From positions 1-62,705 of the forward strand of contig JAKFXR010000022.1 of NCBI GenBank assembly GCA_021731285.1: a DNA stretch of 62,705 bases. Direction: 5' to 3'. The position numbers were made by a program, and so were the translations under genes. The stretch is from Polaromonas sp. Lineage in GTDB: Bacteria; Pseudomonadota; Gammaproteobacteria; Burkholderiales; Burkholderiaceae_C. The notes beneath the pieces are model-generated. The model ran no database searches, was not told where the DNA came from, and saw only the letters and a list, made by a program, of their open reading frames with translations. Below are positions 33,524-41,830 of this stretch, one piece after another (position 1 is the stretch's first letter; every line of letters begins with the position of its first letter).

Positions 33524-35305
33524 ATGACCTCCCCTGCAGACAAAGAAATCCATAAACCCAGCAATTTTTTGCGCCAGATCATTGACCACGACCTGGCAGG
33601 CGGCACCTATGCCAGCCGCCGCTGGGCCGGCAGCCCCGGCGATGCCGCCCACCATGCGGCCGGCCAGCCCGACCCCGCCAGGGTGCGCCTGCGCTTTCCG
33701 CCTGAGCCCAATGGTTACCTGCACATTGGCCACGCCAAAAGCATTTGCATCAACTTTGGCCTGGCGCGCGAGTACGGCGGCGTGTGCCACCTGCGCTTTG
33801 ACGACACCAACCCCGAGAAGGAAGACACCGAATACGTGGACTCCATCAAGGACGCGGTTCAGTGGCTGGGCTTTGACTGGCACAACCAGGGCGAAAGCAA
33901 TCTTTACCAGGCCAGCGATTATTTTGACTTCATGTACCGCGCGGCCGAGCATTTGATTGAAACCGGCCACGCCTATGTGGACGAGCAGACCGCCGACGAG
34001 ATGCGCCACAACCGCGGCGACTTTGGCCACCCCGGCACCAACAGCCCTTTTCGCAGCCGCACACCGGCCGAGAACCTGGCCCGCTTTCGCGAGATGCGTG
34101 ATGGCAAGCTGCCGGACGGCGCCGCCGTGCTGCGCGCCAAAATCGACATGGCCTCGCCCAACATCAACATGCGCGACCCGGCCATTTATCGCATTCGCCG
34201 CGCGCACCACCACAACACCGGCGACAAGTGGTGCATCTACCCGATGTACACCTTTGCGCATCCGGTGGAAGACGCGCTGGAGCAGATCACCCACAGCATC
34301 TGCACGCTGGAGTTTGAAGACCAGCGCCCGTTTTACGACTGGCTGCTGGACCGCCTGGCCGAGGGCGGTCTGATAGCAACGCCGCACCCGCGCCAGTATG
34401 AGTTTGCAAGGCTTAACCTGACTTATGTGCTGACCAGCAAACGCAAGCTGGCGCAACTGGTGAATGAAAAACGCGTCAGCGGCTGGGACGACCCGCGCAT
34501 GCCCACCATTGTTGGCCTGCGCCGGCGCGGCTACACCCCCGAAGCGATTCAACTGTTTGCCGACCGCATTGGCGTCAGCAAAAGCGACAGCTGGATTGAC
34601 TACAGCACACTCGAAGGCGCATTGCGCGACACGCTGGACCCCACAGCCCCACGCGCCATGGCCGTGCTGGACCCGGTCAAGCTGGTGCTGACGAATTGGG
34701 ACGAGGTCATGGGTGCAGGTTTGCTGGATGATTGCAGCGCCCCAGTCCACCCGCACCTGCCCGATCTGGGCAAACGCAACTTCAAAATTGGCAAAGAGGT
34801 GTGGATTGAACGCACCGACTACGAAGAGACACCGCCCAAAGGTTTCTTCCGTTTGTTCCCAGGCAACAAGGTGCGCCTCAAATACGGCCACGTCATCGAA
34901 TGCACAGGCGCCACCAAAGACGCGAGCGGCAAAGTGACCGAAGTGCAAGCCACATTGATCCCCGACACCAAAAGCGGCACACCGGGCTCAGACTCGGTCA
35001 AGGTCAAGGGCGTGATCACCTGGGTGGGGGTGAGTGATGCGGTGCAGGCGGAAGTGCGGCTGTACGACCGGCTGTTTACCGAGGCACACCCCGGTGGCAG
35101 CGACAGGGATTTTCTGGAAGAGCTGAATCCGAACAGTTTGCAGACCGTGACGGCCTATGTGGAGCCTTCACTGGCTGGTGTGGCGGCCGGGCAGCGTTTT
35201 CAGTTTGAGCGGCATGGGTACTTTGTCACTGACTTGAAAGATCACGTCGCTGCGAAAGCTGTGTTCAATCGGGTGACGGGAATGAAGGACAGCTGGGCTA
35301 AATGA
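33524..35305 (+). CDS. glnS: Glutaminyl-tRNA synthetase
   Basis: A 593-residue class I synthetase that charges tRNA-Gln. The N-terminus (NFLRQIIDHDLAGG) and RFPPEPNGYLHIGHAKSICINFGLA with HIGH at residues 67-70 are diagnostic, as is FDDTNPEKEDTEYVDSIK. The KMSKS-type loop reads VLTSKRKL, as in GlnRS, and the C-terminal anticodon-binding barrels follow. The length is normal. The stop overlaps the ATG of the zeta-toxin-like gene by four bases, so that gene is co-translated with this essential one. Confidence 0.97.
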   Translation: MTSPADKEIHKPSNFLRQIIDHDLAGGTYASRRWAGSPGDAAHHAAGQPDPARVRLRFPPEPNGYLHIGHAKSICINFGLAREYGGVCHLRFDDTNPEKEDTEYVDSIKDAVQWLGFDWHNQGESNLYQASDYFDFMYRAAEHLIETGHAYVDEQTADEMRHNRGDFGHPGTNSPFRSRTPAENLARFREMRDGKLPDGAAVLRAKIDMASPNINMRDPAIYRIRRAHHHNTGDKWCIYPMYTFAHPVEDALEQITHSICTLEFEDQRPFYDWLLDRLAEGGLIATPHPRQYEFARLNLTYVLTSKRKLAQLVNEKRVSGWDDPRMPTIVGLRRRGYTPEAIQLFADRIGVSKSDSWIDYSTLEGALRDTLDPTAPRAMAVLDPVKLVLTNWDEVMGAGLLDDCSAPVHPHLPDLGKRNFKIGKEVWIERTDYEETPPKGFFRLFPGNKVRLKYGHVIECTGATKDASGKVTEVQATLIPDTKSGTPGSDSVKVKGVITWVGVSDAVQAEVRLYDRLFTEAHPGGSDRDFLEELNPNSLQTVTAYVEPSLAGVAAGQRFQFERHGYFVTDLKDHVAAKAVFNRVTGMKDSWAK

Positions 35306-35901
35306 AAGTAACCCGCCCCGCCAAACCCAAGCATCCCACCGTCGTGGTGATTGCCGGGCCCAACGGCGCAGGCAAATCAACGGCCGCGCCTTTTTTACTT
35401 AAACAGGCCTTGGGCATTCTTGAGTTTGTCAATGCGGACCAGATAGCGACGGGGCTGTCGGCCTACTCACCCGAAACCGTCGCGTTTGAAGCAGGCCGTA
35501 TCATGCTTAAGCGGCTTCATGAGTTGGCAAAAGCAAACGTGAGCTTTGCATTCGAATCCACGCTTTCAAGCCGAACCTTTGCTTTGTTTCTCAGCCGTTG
35601 CAAGGCGCAGGGTTACCAAGTCCAGATTTTTTATGTCGCGCTCCCCAGTGCGGAGCTGGCCGTCAACCGGGTAGCGCTACGCGTCAAACTTGGCGGTCAC
35701 AACATACCGCAGGCGGATGTGGAGCGCCGCTTTCAACGAAGCCTGCATAACCTGTATGCCTTGTACCTGCCGCTTGCCGACCGTTGGACGGTTTTGGATA
35801 ATGCATCTGGCACACTCAAGTCAATTGCTCGCGGGACCGCCCGCCGTACTTATGTGGAGGACCCGGAAAAATGGCTCAATCTGAAACAGCTCGCCCAATG
35901 A
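35302..35901 (+). CDS. Zeta-toxin-like kinase / AAA-type ATPase
   Basis: A 199-residue P-loop protein. Walker A is VVVIAGPNGAGKSTAAPFLL. The rest follows the zeta-toxin pattern: FVNADQIATGLSAYSPETVAFEAGRIMLKRL, FAFESTLSSRTFALFL, GYQVQIFYVALPSAELAVNRV and the Arg-containing RVKLGGHNIPQADVERRFQRSL. Plasmid zeta toxins phosphorylate UDP-GlcNAc; the many chromosomal relatives have uncertain targets. It overlaps glnS at its start and the 53-aa gene at its end, both as ATGA. No epsilon-type antitoxin is seen, but the two small genes downstream could act as control partners. Confidence 0.82.
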   Translation: MKVTRPAKPKHPTVVVIAGPNGAGKSTAAPFLLKQALGILEFVNADQIATGLSAYSPETVAFEAGRIMLKRLHELAKANVSFAFESTLSSRTFALFLSRCKAQGYQVQIFYVALPSAELAVNRVALRVKLGGHNIPQADVERRFQRSLHNLYALYLPLADRWTVLDNASGTLKSIARGTARRTYVEDPEKWLNLKQLAQ

Positions 35902-36059
35902 AAAAAGCCGCGCCAAGCAGCGCCGTAATTGCGGGAGACAAAATTGCCAAAGCCTTGACGCAAGCATCTTCACAGGCCAAAAAACAACTCGCGACCCAAG
36001 GCCTTAAGTTGCCGACGCAGAGCTGGACCGGATCGGCAGTACGCAACCCTGCTGTTTGA
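35898..36059 (+). CDS. Small protein coupled to the zeta-toxin-like gene
   Basis: A 53-residue protein (MKKAAPSSAVIAGDKIAKALTQASSQAKKQLATQG...) whose ATG overlaps the upstream stop. It is basic and helical, with an Ala/Lys-rich centre. A start nine codons upstream is possible. It could be an antitoxin-like partner of the kinase or a short regulator; it resembles no family I know. The next gene starts one base after its stop, so at least four genes from glnS on form one tightly packed unit. Confidence 0.55.
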   Translation: MKKAAPSSAVIAGDKIAKALTQASSQAKKQLATQGLKLPTQSWTGSAVRNPAV

Positions 36060-36060
36060 A

Positions 36061-36390
36061 ATGCGGCCACCTCATCAAACGTCCGGCCGCGACGCCAAGC
36101 GCAACCTCAGCGCAGAACTGCTGCAGTCTGTGCGCGAAATGACAGCAGGCAAAGGCAAGGTGACCGCGCGGGTGGAAGTTCCAGCGGTGACACATGCCCG
36201 CATGAAGTCCGGCCTGTCGCAGGCCCAGTTTGCCGAACTGCTGGGCGTCTCGGTGCGCACCTTGCAAGACTGGGAACAAGGCCGCCGCCAGCCGTCTGGC
36301 GCGGCCCGTACACTGATTTCGATTGCGGAGTTGAAGCCCAGGGTTTTGCAGCAGGTGTTCAAGGATTTGGTCGGGACGCCGATCGCATGA
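36061..36390 (+). CDS. HigA/XRE-type helix-turn-helix antitoxin-like protein
   Basis: A 109-residue protein. The N-terminal half (RNLSAELLQSVREMTAGKGKVTARVEVPAV) and the C-terminal helix-turn-helix (ARMKSGLSQAQFAELLGVSVRTLQDWEQGRRQPSGAARTLISIAE) are the layout of antitoxins paired with RelE/HigB-type toxins. Here no RelE-type toxin precedes it; the upstream partner is the 53-aa protein and the zeta-like kinase. It could repress the unit from an internal promoter. The ATG is one base after the preceding stop. Confidence 0.82.
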   Translation: MRPPHQTSGRDAKRNLSAELLQSVREMTAGKGKVTARVEVPAVTHARMKSGLSQAQFAELLGVSVRTLQDWEQGRRQPSGAARTLISIAELKPRVLQQVFKDLVGTPIA

Positions 36391-36404
36391 ATTGAGCAGT
36401 TCCG

Positions 36405-37238
36405 ATGACAAAGCCACATGCATTGATCCTTGCCGCCACTCTTTCATGTTTATCGACTGCCTCTCAAGCCCAACAAATCGAAGAAGTCCCCTTCATCACC
36501 TCTCCCGACAACGTCACGCTCGAAATGCTGAGCATCGCCGGCGTCAAGCGTGGCGACCATGTGATTGACCTGGGCTCTGGTGACGGCCGCATTGTGATTC
36601 TGGCAGCCAGGCGTTTTGAAGCGACCGGCCTCGGTGTGGACATTGACCCGCGGCTGGTGGAGCAAAGCAAAACCAGTGCACGCACTGCCGGTGTGGCCGA
36701 CAAGGTGGAGTTCCGCGAGCAGGATTTGTTCAAGACCGATCTGGCACCCGCCACCGTGGTCACCATGTATTTGCTTCCGGAAGTGAACATGCAGTTGCGC
36801 CCTGCCCTGCTGGCGCTCAAGCCGGGCACACGCATCGTCTCGCACGACTGGGACATGGGCGACTGGAAGCCCGATCGCAGCACCGTGCTGCCCGTGCCCA
36901 ACAAGGCCGTCGGTCTGGAGAAGTCGAGCAAAGTCCACTTCTGGACTGTGCCTGCGCGGGTCGAGGGCTTGTGGTGTGCACGCGGCATCTTGCGCGGCGT
37001 CAGCATCAGGCTCACGCAGAAGTACCAGGCCTTTGAAGGCACGCTGGCCTGGCGCGAGCGCACGCGCGGTCTGGCCGGCACCATCACCGGCACAGAGCTG
37101 CGCACACCGGCGGGCAGCAGCGGCGAGCTGGTGCTGCAGGTCACGGGCGACAGCCTGCGCATCACCGCAGCACAAGGCAACATGGCGCTGGCCCAGGGGC
37201 AAACCTTCACGCGCACAGCGGGCGCTTCCTGCGGCTAG
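36405..37238 (+). CDS. Methyltransferase-like protein with a signal peptide
   Basis: A 277-residue protein. The N-terminus looks exported (LILAATLSCLSTASQAQQIEE), but it is followed by a class I SAM-methyltransferase fold: VIDLGSGDGRIVILAARR (motif I), GLGVDIDPRLVEQSK, FREQDLFKTDL and VVTMYLLPEVNMQLRPALLALKPG. The C-terminal about 100 residues form a beta-rich domain (SIRLTQKYQAFEGTLAWRERTR). SAM is not known to be available in the periplasm, so either the leader is a membrane anchor or the fold has another job. It starts 14 bases after the antitoxin-like gene. Confidence 0.78.
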   Translation: MTKPHALILAATLSCLSTASQAQQIEEVPFITSPDNVTLEMLSIAGVKRGDHVIDLGSGDGRIVILAARRFEATGLGVDIDPRLVEQSKTSARTAGVADKVEFREQDLFKTDLAPATVVTMYLLPEVNMQLRPALLALKPGTRIVSHDWDMGDWKPDRSTVLPVPNKAVGLEKSSKVHFWTVPARVEGLWCARGILRGVSIRLTQKYQAFEGTLAWRERTRGLAGTITGTELRTPAGSSGELVLQVTGDSLRITAAQGNMALAQGQTFTRTAGASCG

Positions 37239-37344
37239 CCTTAAATACGCGCTTTTGGCTGACAGCCACGGGACGTACATCGGGGCTTAATGGCATGAAG
37301 CCATTTCAAGGCAGCCTGCCGCTGCCCAACCCCAAGGAGACCCC

Positions 37345-37563
37345 ATGTCCCAATTTGCCATGATCACCGGTGACGTCACTTACACACCGGGCGACGGCGC
37401 GCCGATTCAAATCCCCCGCGTGCGGGTCGAGGTCGCGCTGGAGCCTGACAGCGCCACGCTGAGCTGGGACGCCGGCGACGGCGTGGGCGGCCTCACGGCC
37501 ATCCCGCGGGTGCAGTATGACGACTATGTGCGCAAGGGCATGATTACCTTGACACCAAATTAG
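37345..37563 (+). CDS. Small hypothetical protein (72 aa)
   Basis: A 72-residue acidic protein (MSQFAMITGDVTYTPGDGAPIQIPRVRVEVALEPDSATLSW...). An AAGGAG ribosome site precedes the ATG. The sequence alternates short beta strands and turns, ending in IPRVQYDDYVRKGMITL, and looks like a small single-domain beta fold. No signal peptide, no recognised family. It stands alone before a lineage-type palindrome and the phasin. Confidence 0.62.
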   Translation: MSQFAMITGDVTYTPGDGAPIQIPRVRVEVALEPDSATLSWDAGDGVGGLTAIPRVQYDDYVRKGMITLTPN

Positions 37564-37591
37564 CCTGCTGCCCACGAATCATCGGGACTTG

Positions 37592-37612
37592 TTGCTATTT
37601 AAAATATAGCAA
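37592..37612. repeat. TTGCTAT...ATAGCAA palindrome
   Basis: TTGCTAT (37592-37598) and ATAGCAA (37606-37612) form a 7-bp stem with an AT-rich loop. It is one of several GCTAT-type palindromes in gaps between genes here (also 53490 and 56245, and within the hairpin at 42562), typical of a dispersed short repeat of this bacterial group. Confidence 0.6.
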
Positions 37613-37733
37613 GCTCTGCTTTGATGGCCATGGTGCCCCGGGCTGGTTGTGCACACCTAGCCCATTAGGTCGCGCTCCCTAGGGAAAACCCGGAGGATCA
37701 AGCCATCCCTCCACTTCCTTCAAGGAACACCCC

Positions 37734-38255
37734 ATGAGCGCCAAGAATCTCTCCACCGTTGCTTCTGACCTGATCGAGTCCTATGGCAACACCGCCAAAA
37801 ACGTCATTGACGCCTACCGCGCCGGCGGCGAGCGCGTGGTCGGCCTGCTGGAGCAGCGCTGGAACCAGGCCCTGAAGCAGTCCCGCACCGAGCTGACCGC
37901 CGAGACCGCCAAAAACGCAACCGCCGCACAACTGGCTTTCAGCGCCTACTACACCAAGGGCCTGAACATGACGACCAACGGCGCCCAGCAAGTGGTTGAG
38001 CAACTGGTCAAGGTGCTGGAAGTTGGCGTCGAGCGTGCTGCTGCCAACGCCAGCCTGTTTGAAGAAAAAACCGGCGTCACCGCCCTCAACACCCTGGCAG
38101 CCGCCACCGCACCGGGCGCACTGGCGCTGAGCAAGCTGGCAGCACAGATTGAGCAGAAGTCGGCTGAACTGGCCACCAAAATCGCCGGCGACGACGTCAG
38201 CACCGCCAGCGTCAAGCGCACCACGGCCTACAGCCAGCGCCGCAAGGCAGCCTGA
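37734..38255 (+). CDS. Phasin family protein
   Basis: A 173-residue helical, Ala-rich protein with the phasin look: SDLIESYGNTAKNVIDAYRAGGERVVGLLEQRWNQAL, then long amphipathic helices (VEQLVKVLEVGVERAAANASLFEEKTG) and a basic C-terminus (RTTAYSQRRKAA). Phasins coat polyhydroxyalkanoate granules and control their size. No polymerase or depolymerase gene is nearby, which is usual for dispersed phasins. The ATG is preceded by AAGGA at slightly long spacing. Two REP-like repeats follow. Confidence 0.75.
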   Translation: MSAKNLSTVASDLIESYGNTAKNVIDAYRAGGERVVGLLEQRWNQALKQSRTELTAETAKNATAAQLAFSAYYTKGLNMTTNGAQQVVEQLVKVLEVGVERAAANASLFEEKTGVTALNTLAAATAPGALALSKLAAQIEQKSAELATKIAGDDVSTASVKRTTAYSQRRKAA

Positions 38256-38269
38256 GCGAACTGAGCGGC

Positions 38270-38356
38270 TGTCATCCCGGACTAGATCCGGGATCCATCC
38301 CCGCTCAACCGCCAGAAAGCTGCGGGCATGGATTGCGGGTCAAGCCCGCAATGACA
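38270..38356. repeat. REP-like repeat, copy 1
   Basis: It begins TGTCATCCCGGA with CCGGA...TCCGG and ends with GATTGCGGGTCAAGCCCGC and AATGACA. It is built of two inverted-repeat halves (CCCGGACTAGATCCGGG and GCGGGTCAAGCCCGC) bounded by TGTCAT/ATGACA. A second copy follows within 10 bases and a third, inverted, lies at 51641. Confidence 0.7.
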
Positions 38357-38365
38357 ACGTTGGAC

Positions 38366-38479
38366 TGTCATCCCGGACTCGAGGAGCCTGCCCCGGACCC
38401 CGATCCGGGGGGATCCATGTCACATGGACTACCGCAGTAGTCAGCGAAGCATGGATTGCGGGTCAAGCCCGCAATGACA
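38366..38479. repeat. REP-like repeat, copy 2
   Basis: Same ends as copy 1 (TGTCATCCCGGAC... and ...GCGGGTCAAGCCCGC AATGACA) but with a longer, altered centre (CCCCGGACCCCGATCCGGGG). Located between the phasin and the ArsR gene; it may stop transcription or be a remnant of a mobilised non-autonomous unit. Confidence 0.7.
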
Positions 38480-38513
38480 GGAAAAACTCGCCCGCCATGA
38501 CCATGGCGCGGCC

Positions 38514-38864
38514 CTAGCTCTCCACCGCAAACTTCAGGCGCGCCAGCGCCTGATCCCATTGCTGCGAGATCAGCTCGAGCGAGCGGCGGGCTTCTTCCAG
38601 TTGCCCGGGCTCAAACTGCCACAGGCGCTCGCGCCCCACCTTAATGTCATGCACCAGCCCTGCCTCCGCAAGCACCTGCAGGTGTTTGGTGACCGCCTGA
38701 CGGGTGATGTCCGTCGTGGCAGTCAGCTGTGCAATCGACACCGCCCCACCCACACACAACAAGGCCACCAGGCGCAGCCGGGTTTCGTCACCCAGTGCGG
38801 CAAACACAGAAGCCGGGCCTGCAGGGCGCGAGGCAGCGGGAGGCGATTTAGGGGGTGGTGACAT
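38514..38864 (-). CDS. ArsR family transcriptional regulator
   Basis: A 116-residue winged-helix regulator: VFAALGDETRLRLVALLCVGGAVSIAQLTATTDITRQAVTKHLQVLAEAGLVHDIKVGRERLWQFEPG. No cysteine metal site is evident in the recognition helix, so this is the ArsR subgroup usually paired with SRPBCC (AHSA1) proteins rather than a metal sensor. The chosen start at 38864 overlaps the end of the SRPBCC gene by 17 bases; an ATG nine codons upstream is also possible. It probably autoregulates the pair. Confidence 0.9.
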   Translation of the reverse strand: MSPPPKSPPAASRPAGPASVFAALGDETRLRLVALLCVGGAVSIAQLTATTDITRQAVTKHLQVLAEAGLVHDIKVGRERLWQFEPGQLEEARRSLELISQQWDQALARLKFAVES

Positions 38865-39309
38865 ATTTCTCGATGTTCCTGATCTGGCCATCCCAGCCCC
38901 CGTTGTTCATGCGGAAGGCCAGGTCGCGGCGCGACGGGGGTATGTTGTCAAAGCCCGATTCCACCACGTTCAGCAAGGTACCACCTTCGGCTTCCTTGAG
39001 CGCAAACTCCACCAGCGTGGGCGGCTCCTTGGCGTAGTCGATGGCGGGGTCTACCGCATAGGGGTGCCATCGGAAAGAAAACAGTTTTTGCGGTTCCATG
39101 CGCTCGACGATCACGTCAAAGAAGACGTGCTCGAAGCCGCAGATGGTGATTTTCCCGCGGGTGCGCTGGCCCGCCGCAAAGGTCTGGCCCTGGAGGTCGG
39201 CGCCAAACCATTTGCCAAACTCTTCGGCGTTGGACAATGCGCCCCACACGCGCACCAGCGGCGCCTTGAGCAACATGTTTTTTTCAATGCGGTCGGTCGA
39301 TGAGGCCAT
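38848..39309 (-). CDS. SRPBCC (AHSA1-type) domain protein
   Basis: A 153-residue START-like protein: DRIEKNMLLKAPLVRVWGALSNAEEFGKWFGADLQGQTFAAGQ, FEHVFFDVIVERMEPQKLFSFRWHP and NNGGWDGQIRNIEKYV, the order seen in AHSA1/YdhG-like proteins that bind hydrophobic ligands in a deep cavity. AAGGAG precedes the ATG at 39309. It lies upstream of, and overlaps, the ArsR gene, the usual arrangement of this two-gene module. The ligand is unknown. Confidence 0.88.
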   Translation of the reverse strand: MASSTDRIEKNMLLKAPLVRVWGALSNAEEFGKWFGADLQGQTFAAGQRTRGKITICGFEHVFFDVIVERMEPQKLFSFRWHPYAVDPAIDYAKEPPTLVEFALKEAEGGTLLNVVESGFDNIPPSRRDLAFRMNNGGWDGQIRNIEKYVTTP

Positions 39310-39366
39310 GTGCAATCTCCTTATTGCATTTATTATGCAACAGAAAAACGAATAACTGCAACTGTT

Positions 39367-41625
39367 TTATTGCGTATTTTCCGTCTTGGCGCCCGCACCT
39401 ACCGCTCCCAGGGTGAAATAAAAACACGCCCCTTCTCCGGGCTTGCTCTCGGCCCAGACACGCCCGCCATGGCGGTCCATCACGCGCTTGACAGTGGCCA
39501 GGCCTATGCCGGCGCCTCCAAAGTCGCCCGGTGAATGCAGACGCTCAAAAATGCCGAACAGCTTGTGGGCAAAGGCCATGTCAAAGCCGGTGCCGTTGTC
39601 GCGCACAAAAAACACATCGCGGCCATCCCTGCCCGCCTGGCGGCCCACGTCAATCTGGGCCATCGACTGCCGGGAGGTGAACTTCCAGGCATTGGCCAGC
39701 AGGTGGTGCAGCACCGCCGACAGCAGCATGGGATCGCCCCTGGCGTGCAGGCCTTCCTGGATGTTGAACTGCACCCGGCGCCCCGGCTCGCGCTCGCGGT
39801 GAGCGGCTTCGATGACACGGGCCATGGCCGAAAAATCCACAGGCTCGGACTTGATCTCCTGGCGCGACAGATGCGCCAGGGTCAGCAGGCCGTCGATCAG
39901 GTCGCCCATCTGTTTGACAGCAATACCGATGCGCTCCAGGTAGTGCTTGCCCTTGTCACTGAGCTTGTCACCTTCGCTCTTGATCAGCAGGTGGCTGAAG
40001 CCATGGATGGTGTTGAGCGGCGAGCGCAGGTCGTGCGAGACCGAGTAGGAAAAGGACTCCATCTCGCTGTTGGCCACGGCCAGCTCCCCAGTGCGCTGGT
40101 TGACCCGCTCTTCCAGACCGGCATTGAGCCGCAGGATCTCTTCCTGCTGCTGACGCCGTCCGGTGACGTCGCGCGCCACCGCCACCCAGTGGGTAAACCC
40201 GCCGGCGTCGTTGGCAATCGGCGAGATGTCGATCTCCAGCCAGAGTTTTTTGCCGTCCTTGGTAAAGCTGAGGATTTCGGTGCGCACCGGCTGCCAGGCC
40301 TGGATGGCGGCATTGATCTGGTCGGCCTGGGGGCTGCGGTTGTTGCCACCCCAGATAAAACCCGGCGCCTTGCCGATGGCCTCATCGCGGCGATAGCCGG
40401 TCTGGCGCTCAAACGCGTCGTTGACAAAAACGATTTTTGCCACGGGCGATGCAAACGGCTTGGCCTTGGCAATGATGACGATGTCGTTCAGGCGCGAGAC
40501 CGCCGTCTCCAGCAGGCGCAGCCGCGATTGGTCGGCCCGGCGCTGCGAGATGTCCTGAAAATACACCGCCGTCCCGGCCTCGGTCGGGTAGACATGAAAG
40601 GCAAACCATGTTTTAAGCGGGCGGTAAAAGCTCTCGAAGCGCGCAGTGCGCTGTTCCGCGACGGCGTTGCGGTATTCGCGCTCTGCCGCCGTGCCCGCAA
40701 TGCCGGGAAACTCCTCCCACAGGTTTTTGCCGAGCAGGTCGCCGCGCTTGCGCCTGAGCATGCGCTCGGCCTGGCTGTTGACAAAAACAAACCTCCAGTC
40801 CTCGTCCATCAGGCTGAAACCGTCGGTGATGTTTTCCAGCGTGCTGCTGAGCCGTGCCTCCAGCGCCAGCGTGCGCAGTTCGGCCTCTTTTTGCTCGGTG
40901 ATGTCCTGAAACGCGCCCTGCAGCCGGATGATGTTGCCCGCTTCGTCACGCACCGCCTCGCCGAGCGAGCGCACCCAGATCTGACGGCCCTTGACTGTGA
41001 GCTTGGGCAGGATGAACTCATACGGCGTGCCATGCTGCGCGCAGGTCTCGACCAGACGCGTGACGGTGGCGCGGTCTTCCTGCCGGAAGTAACCAATGCC
41101 TTCGCTCAGCGTGGGCTGGTAGCCGGGCGGCACGTCGTGGATGCGGCAGTTCTCGTCGGACCAGGTGAGCTTGCGTTCCGGCAGCTCAATGGTCCAGCCG
41201 CCCAGCTGCGCCACACGGCCGGCAATGCGCGTCATGAACAGGTCACTTTCCAGCATCTCGGTGGAGCGCTTGAGGCTTTCAATGTCTGTGAGGCTGGCCA
41301 GCCATTCAGCAGCTTGACCGTCAGCGGCGGGCTGAGGCGTTGCGCGCAGCAACATCCAGCTGTAGCTGCCATCGGCGCGGCGCAACCGGCATTCGGCTTC
41401 AACCGCTTCACCCGCAGCCAACCCGGGCTCGCAGCTCCTGGCCACGCGCGCGTTGTCCTCCGGATGCACAAGCTGGGTCCACCCCCGCTGCAGGCTGTCT
41501 TCCATCGACAGCCCCGAGAAGTCCATCCAGCGCTGGTTGAACCAGCTGCAGCTGCCGTCTGCATGCATCAGCCACACCATGTGCGGCAGGGCATCCGCCA
41601 ACTGGCGAAACCGGGTTTCAGTCAT
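39367..41625 (-). CDS. Multi-PAS sensor histidine kinase
   Basis: A 752-residue hybrid-free histidine kinase without membrane segments. Four PAS/PAC-like domains can be traced (starting near residues 5, 140, 255 and 375; for example LPHMVWLMHADGSCSWFNQRWMDFSGLS, and FVNDAFERQTGYRRDEAIGKAPGF in the last). They are followed by HisKA with SYSVSHDLRSPLNTIHGF (His531) and HATPase with LLANAWKFTS, DNGTGFDM and GGAGIGLATVKRVMDRHGGRVWAES. The kinase end is of the bacteriophytochrome type. The partner response regulator is not adjacent; the receiver-only protein at 50146 is a possible but unproven partner. Confidence 0.93.
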   Translation of the reverse strand: MTETRFRQLADALPHMVWLMHADGSCSWFNQRWMDFSGLSMEDSLQRGWTQLVHPEDNARVARSCEPGLAAGEAVEAECRLRRADGSYSWMLLRATPQPAADGQAAEWLASLTDIESLKRSTEMLESDLFMTRIAGRVAQLGGWTIELPERKLTWSDENCRIHDVPPGYQPTLSEGIGYFRQEDRATVTRLVETCAQHGTPYEFILPKLTVKGRQIWVRSLGEAVRDEAGNIIRLQGAFQDITEQKEAELRTLALEARLSSTLENITDGFSLMDEDWRFVFVNSQAERMLRRKRGDLLGKNLWEEFPGIAGTAAEREYRNAVAEQRTARFESFYRPLKTWFAFHVYPTEAGTAVYFQDISQRRADQSRLRLLETAVSRLNDIVIIAKAKPFASPVAKIVFVNDAFERQTGYRRDEAIGKAPGFIWGGNNRSPQADQINAAIQAWQPVRTEILSFTKDGKKLWLEIDISPIANDAGGFTHWVAVARDVTGRRQQQEEILRLNAGLEERVNQRTGELAVANSEMESFSYSVSHDLRSPLNTIHGFSHLLIKSEGDKLSDKGKHYLERIGIAVKQMGDLIDGLLTLAHLSRQEIKSEPVDFSAMARVIEAAHREREPGRRVQFNIQEGLHARGDPMLLSAVLHHLLANAWKFTSRQSMAQIDVGRQAGRDGRDVFFVRDNGTGFDMAFAHKLFGIFERLHSPGDFGGAGIGLATVKRVMDRHGGRVWAESKPGEGACFYFTLGAVGAGAKTENTQ

Positions 41626-41830
41626 GCGCTGTACCCGGACACATTCTTCTTCTTACCCATAAAAACAGGTCTTCCTTGGATGGCCGGCCATAAGAGACGA
41701 CCGCTGCATGCCAATCCAGTTTAGCGCCTGCCTTGTCCTCATGCCCTATTTGTCTGGTGCGCGACAAGGGCATGCAGCAAATTGGCAACTTCCTCGCAAG
41801 GACGTGGCATACGAAAGTAATAATGCGCGC

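Noticed and set aside
39535..41724. Plus-strand open frame of over 700 codons opposite the histidine kinase
   Set aside because: The minus strand has PAS, HisKA and HATPase motifs in order; the other frame has none and arises from GC bias.
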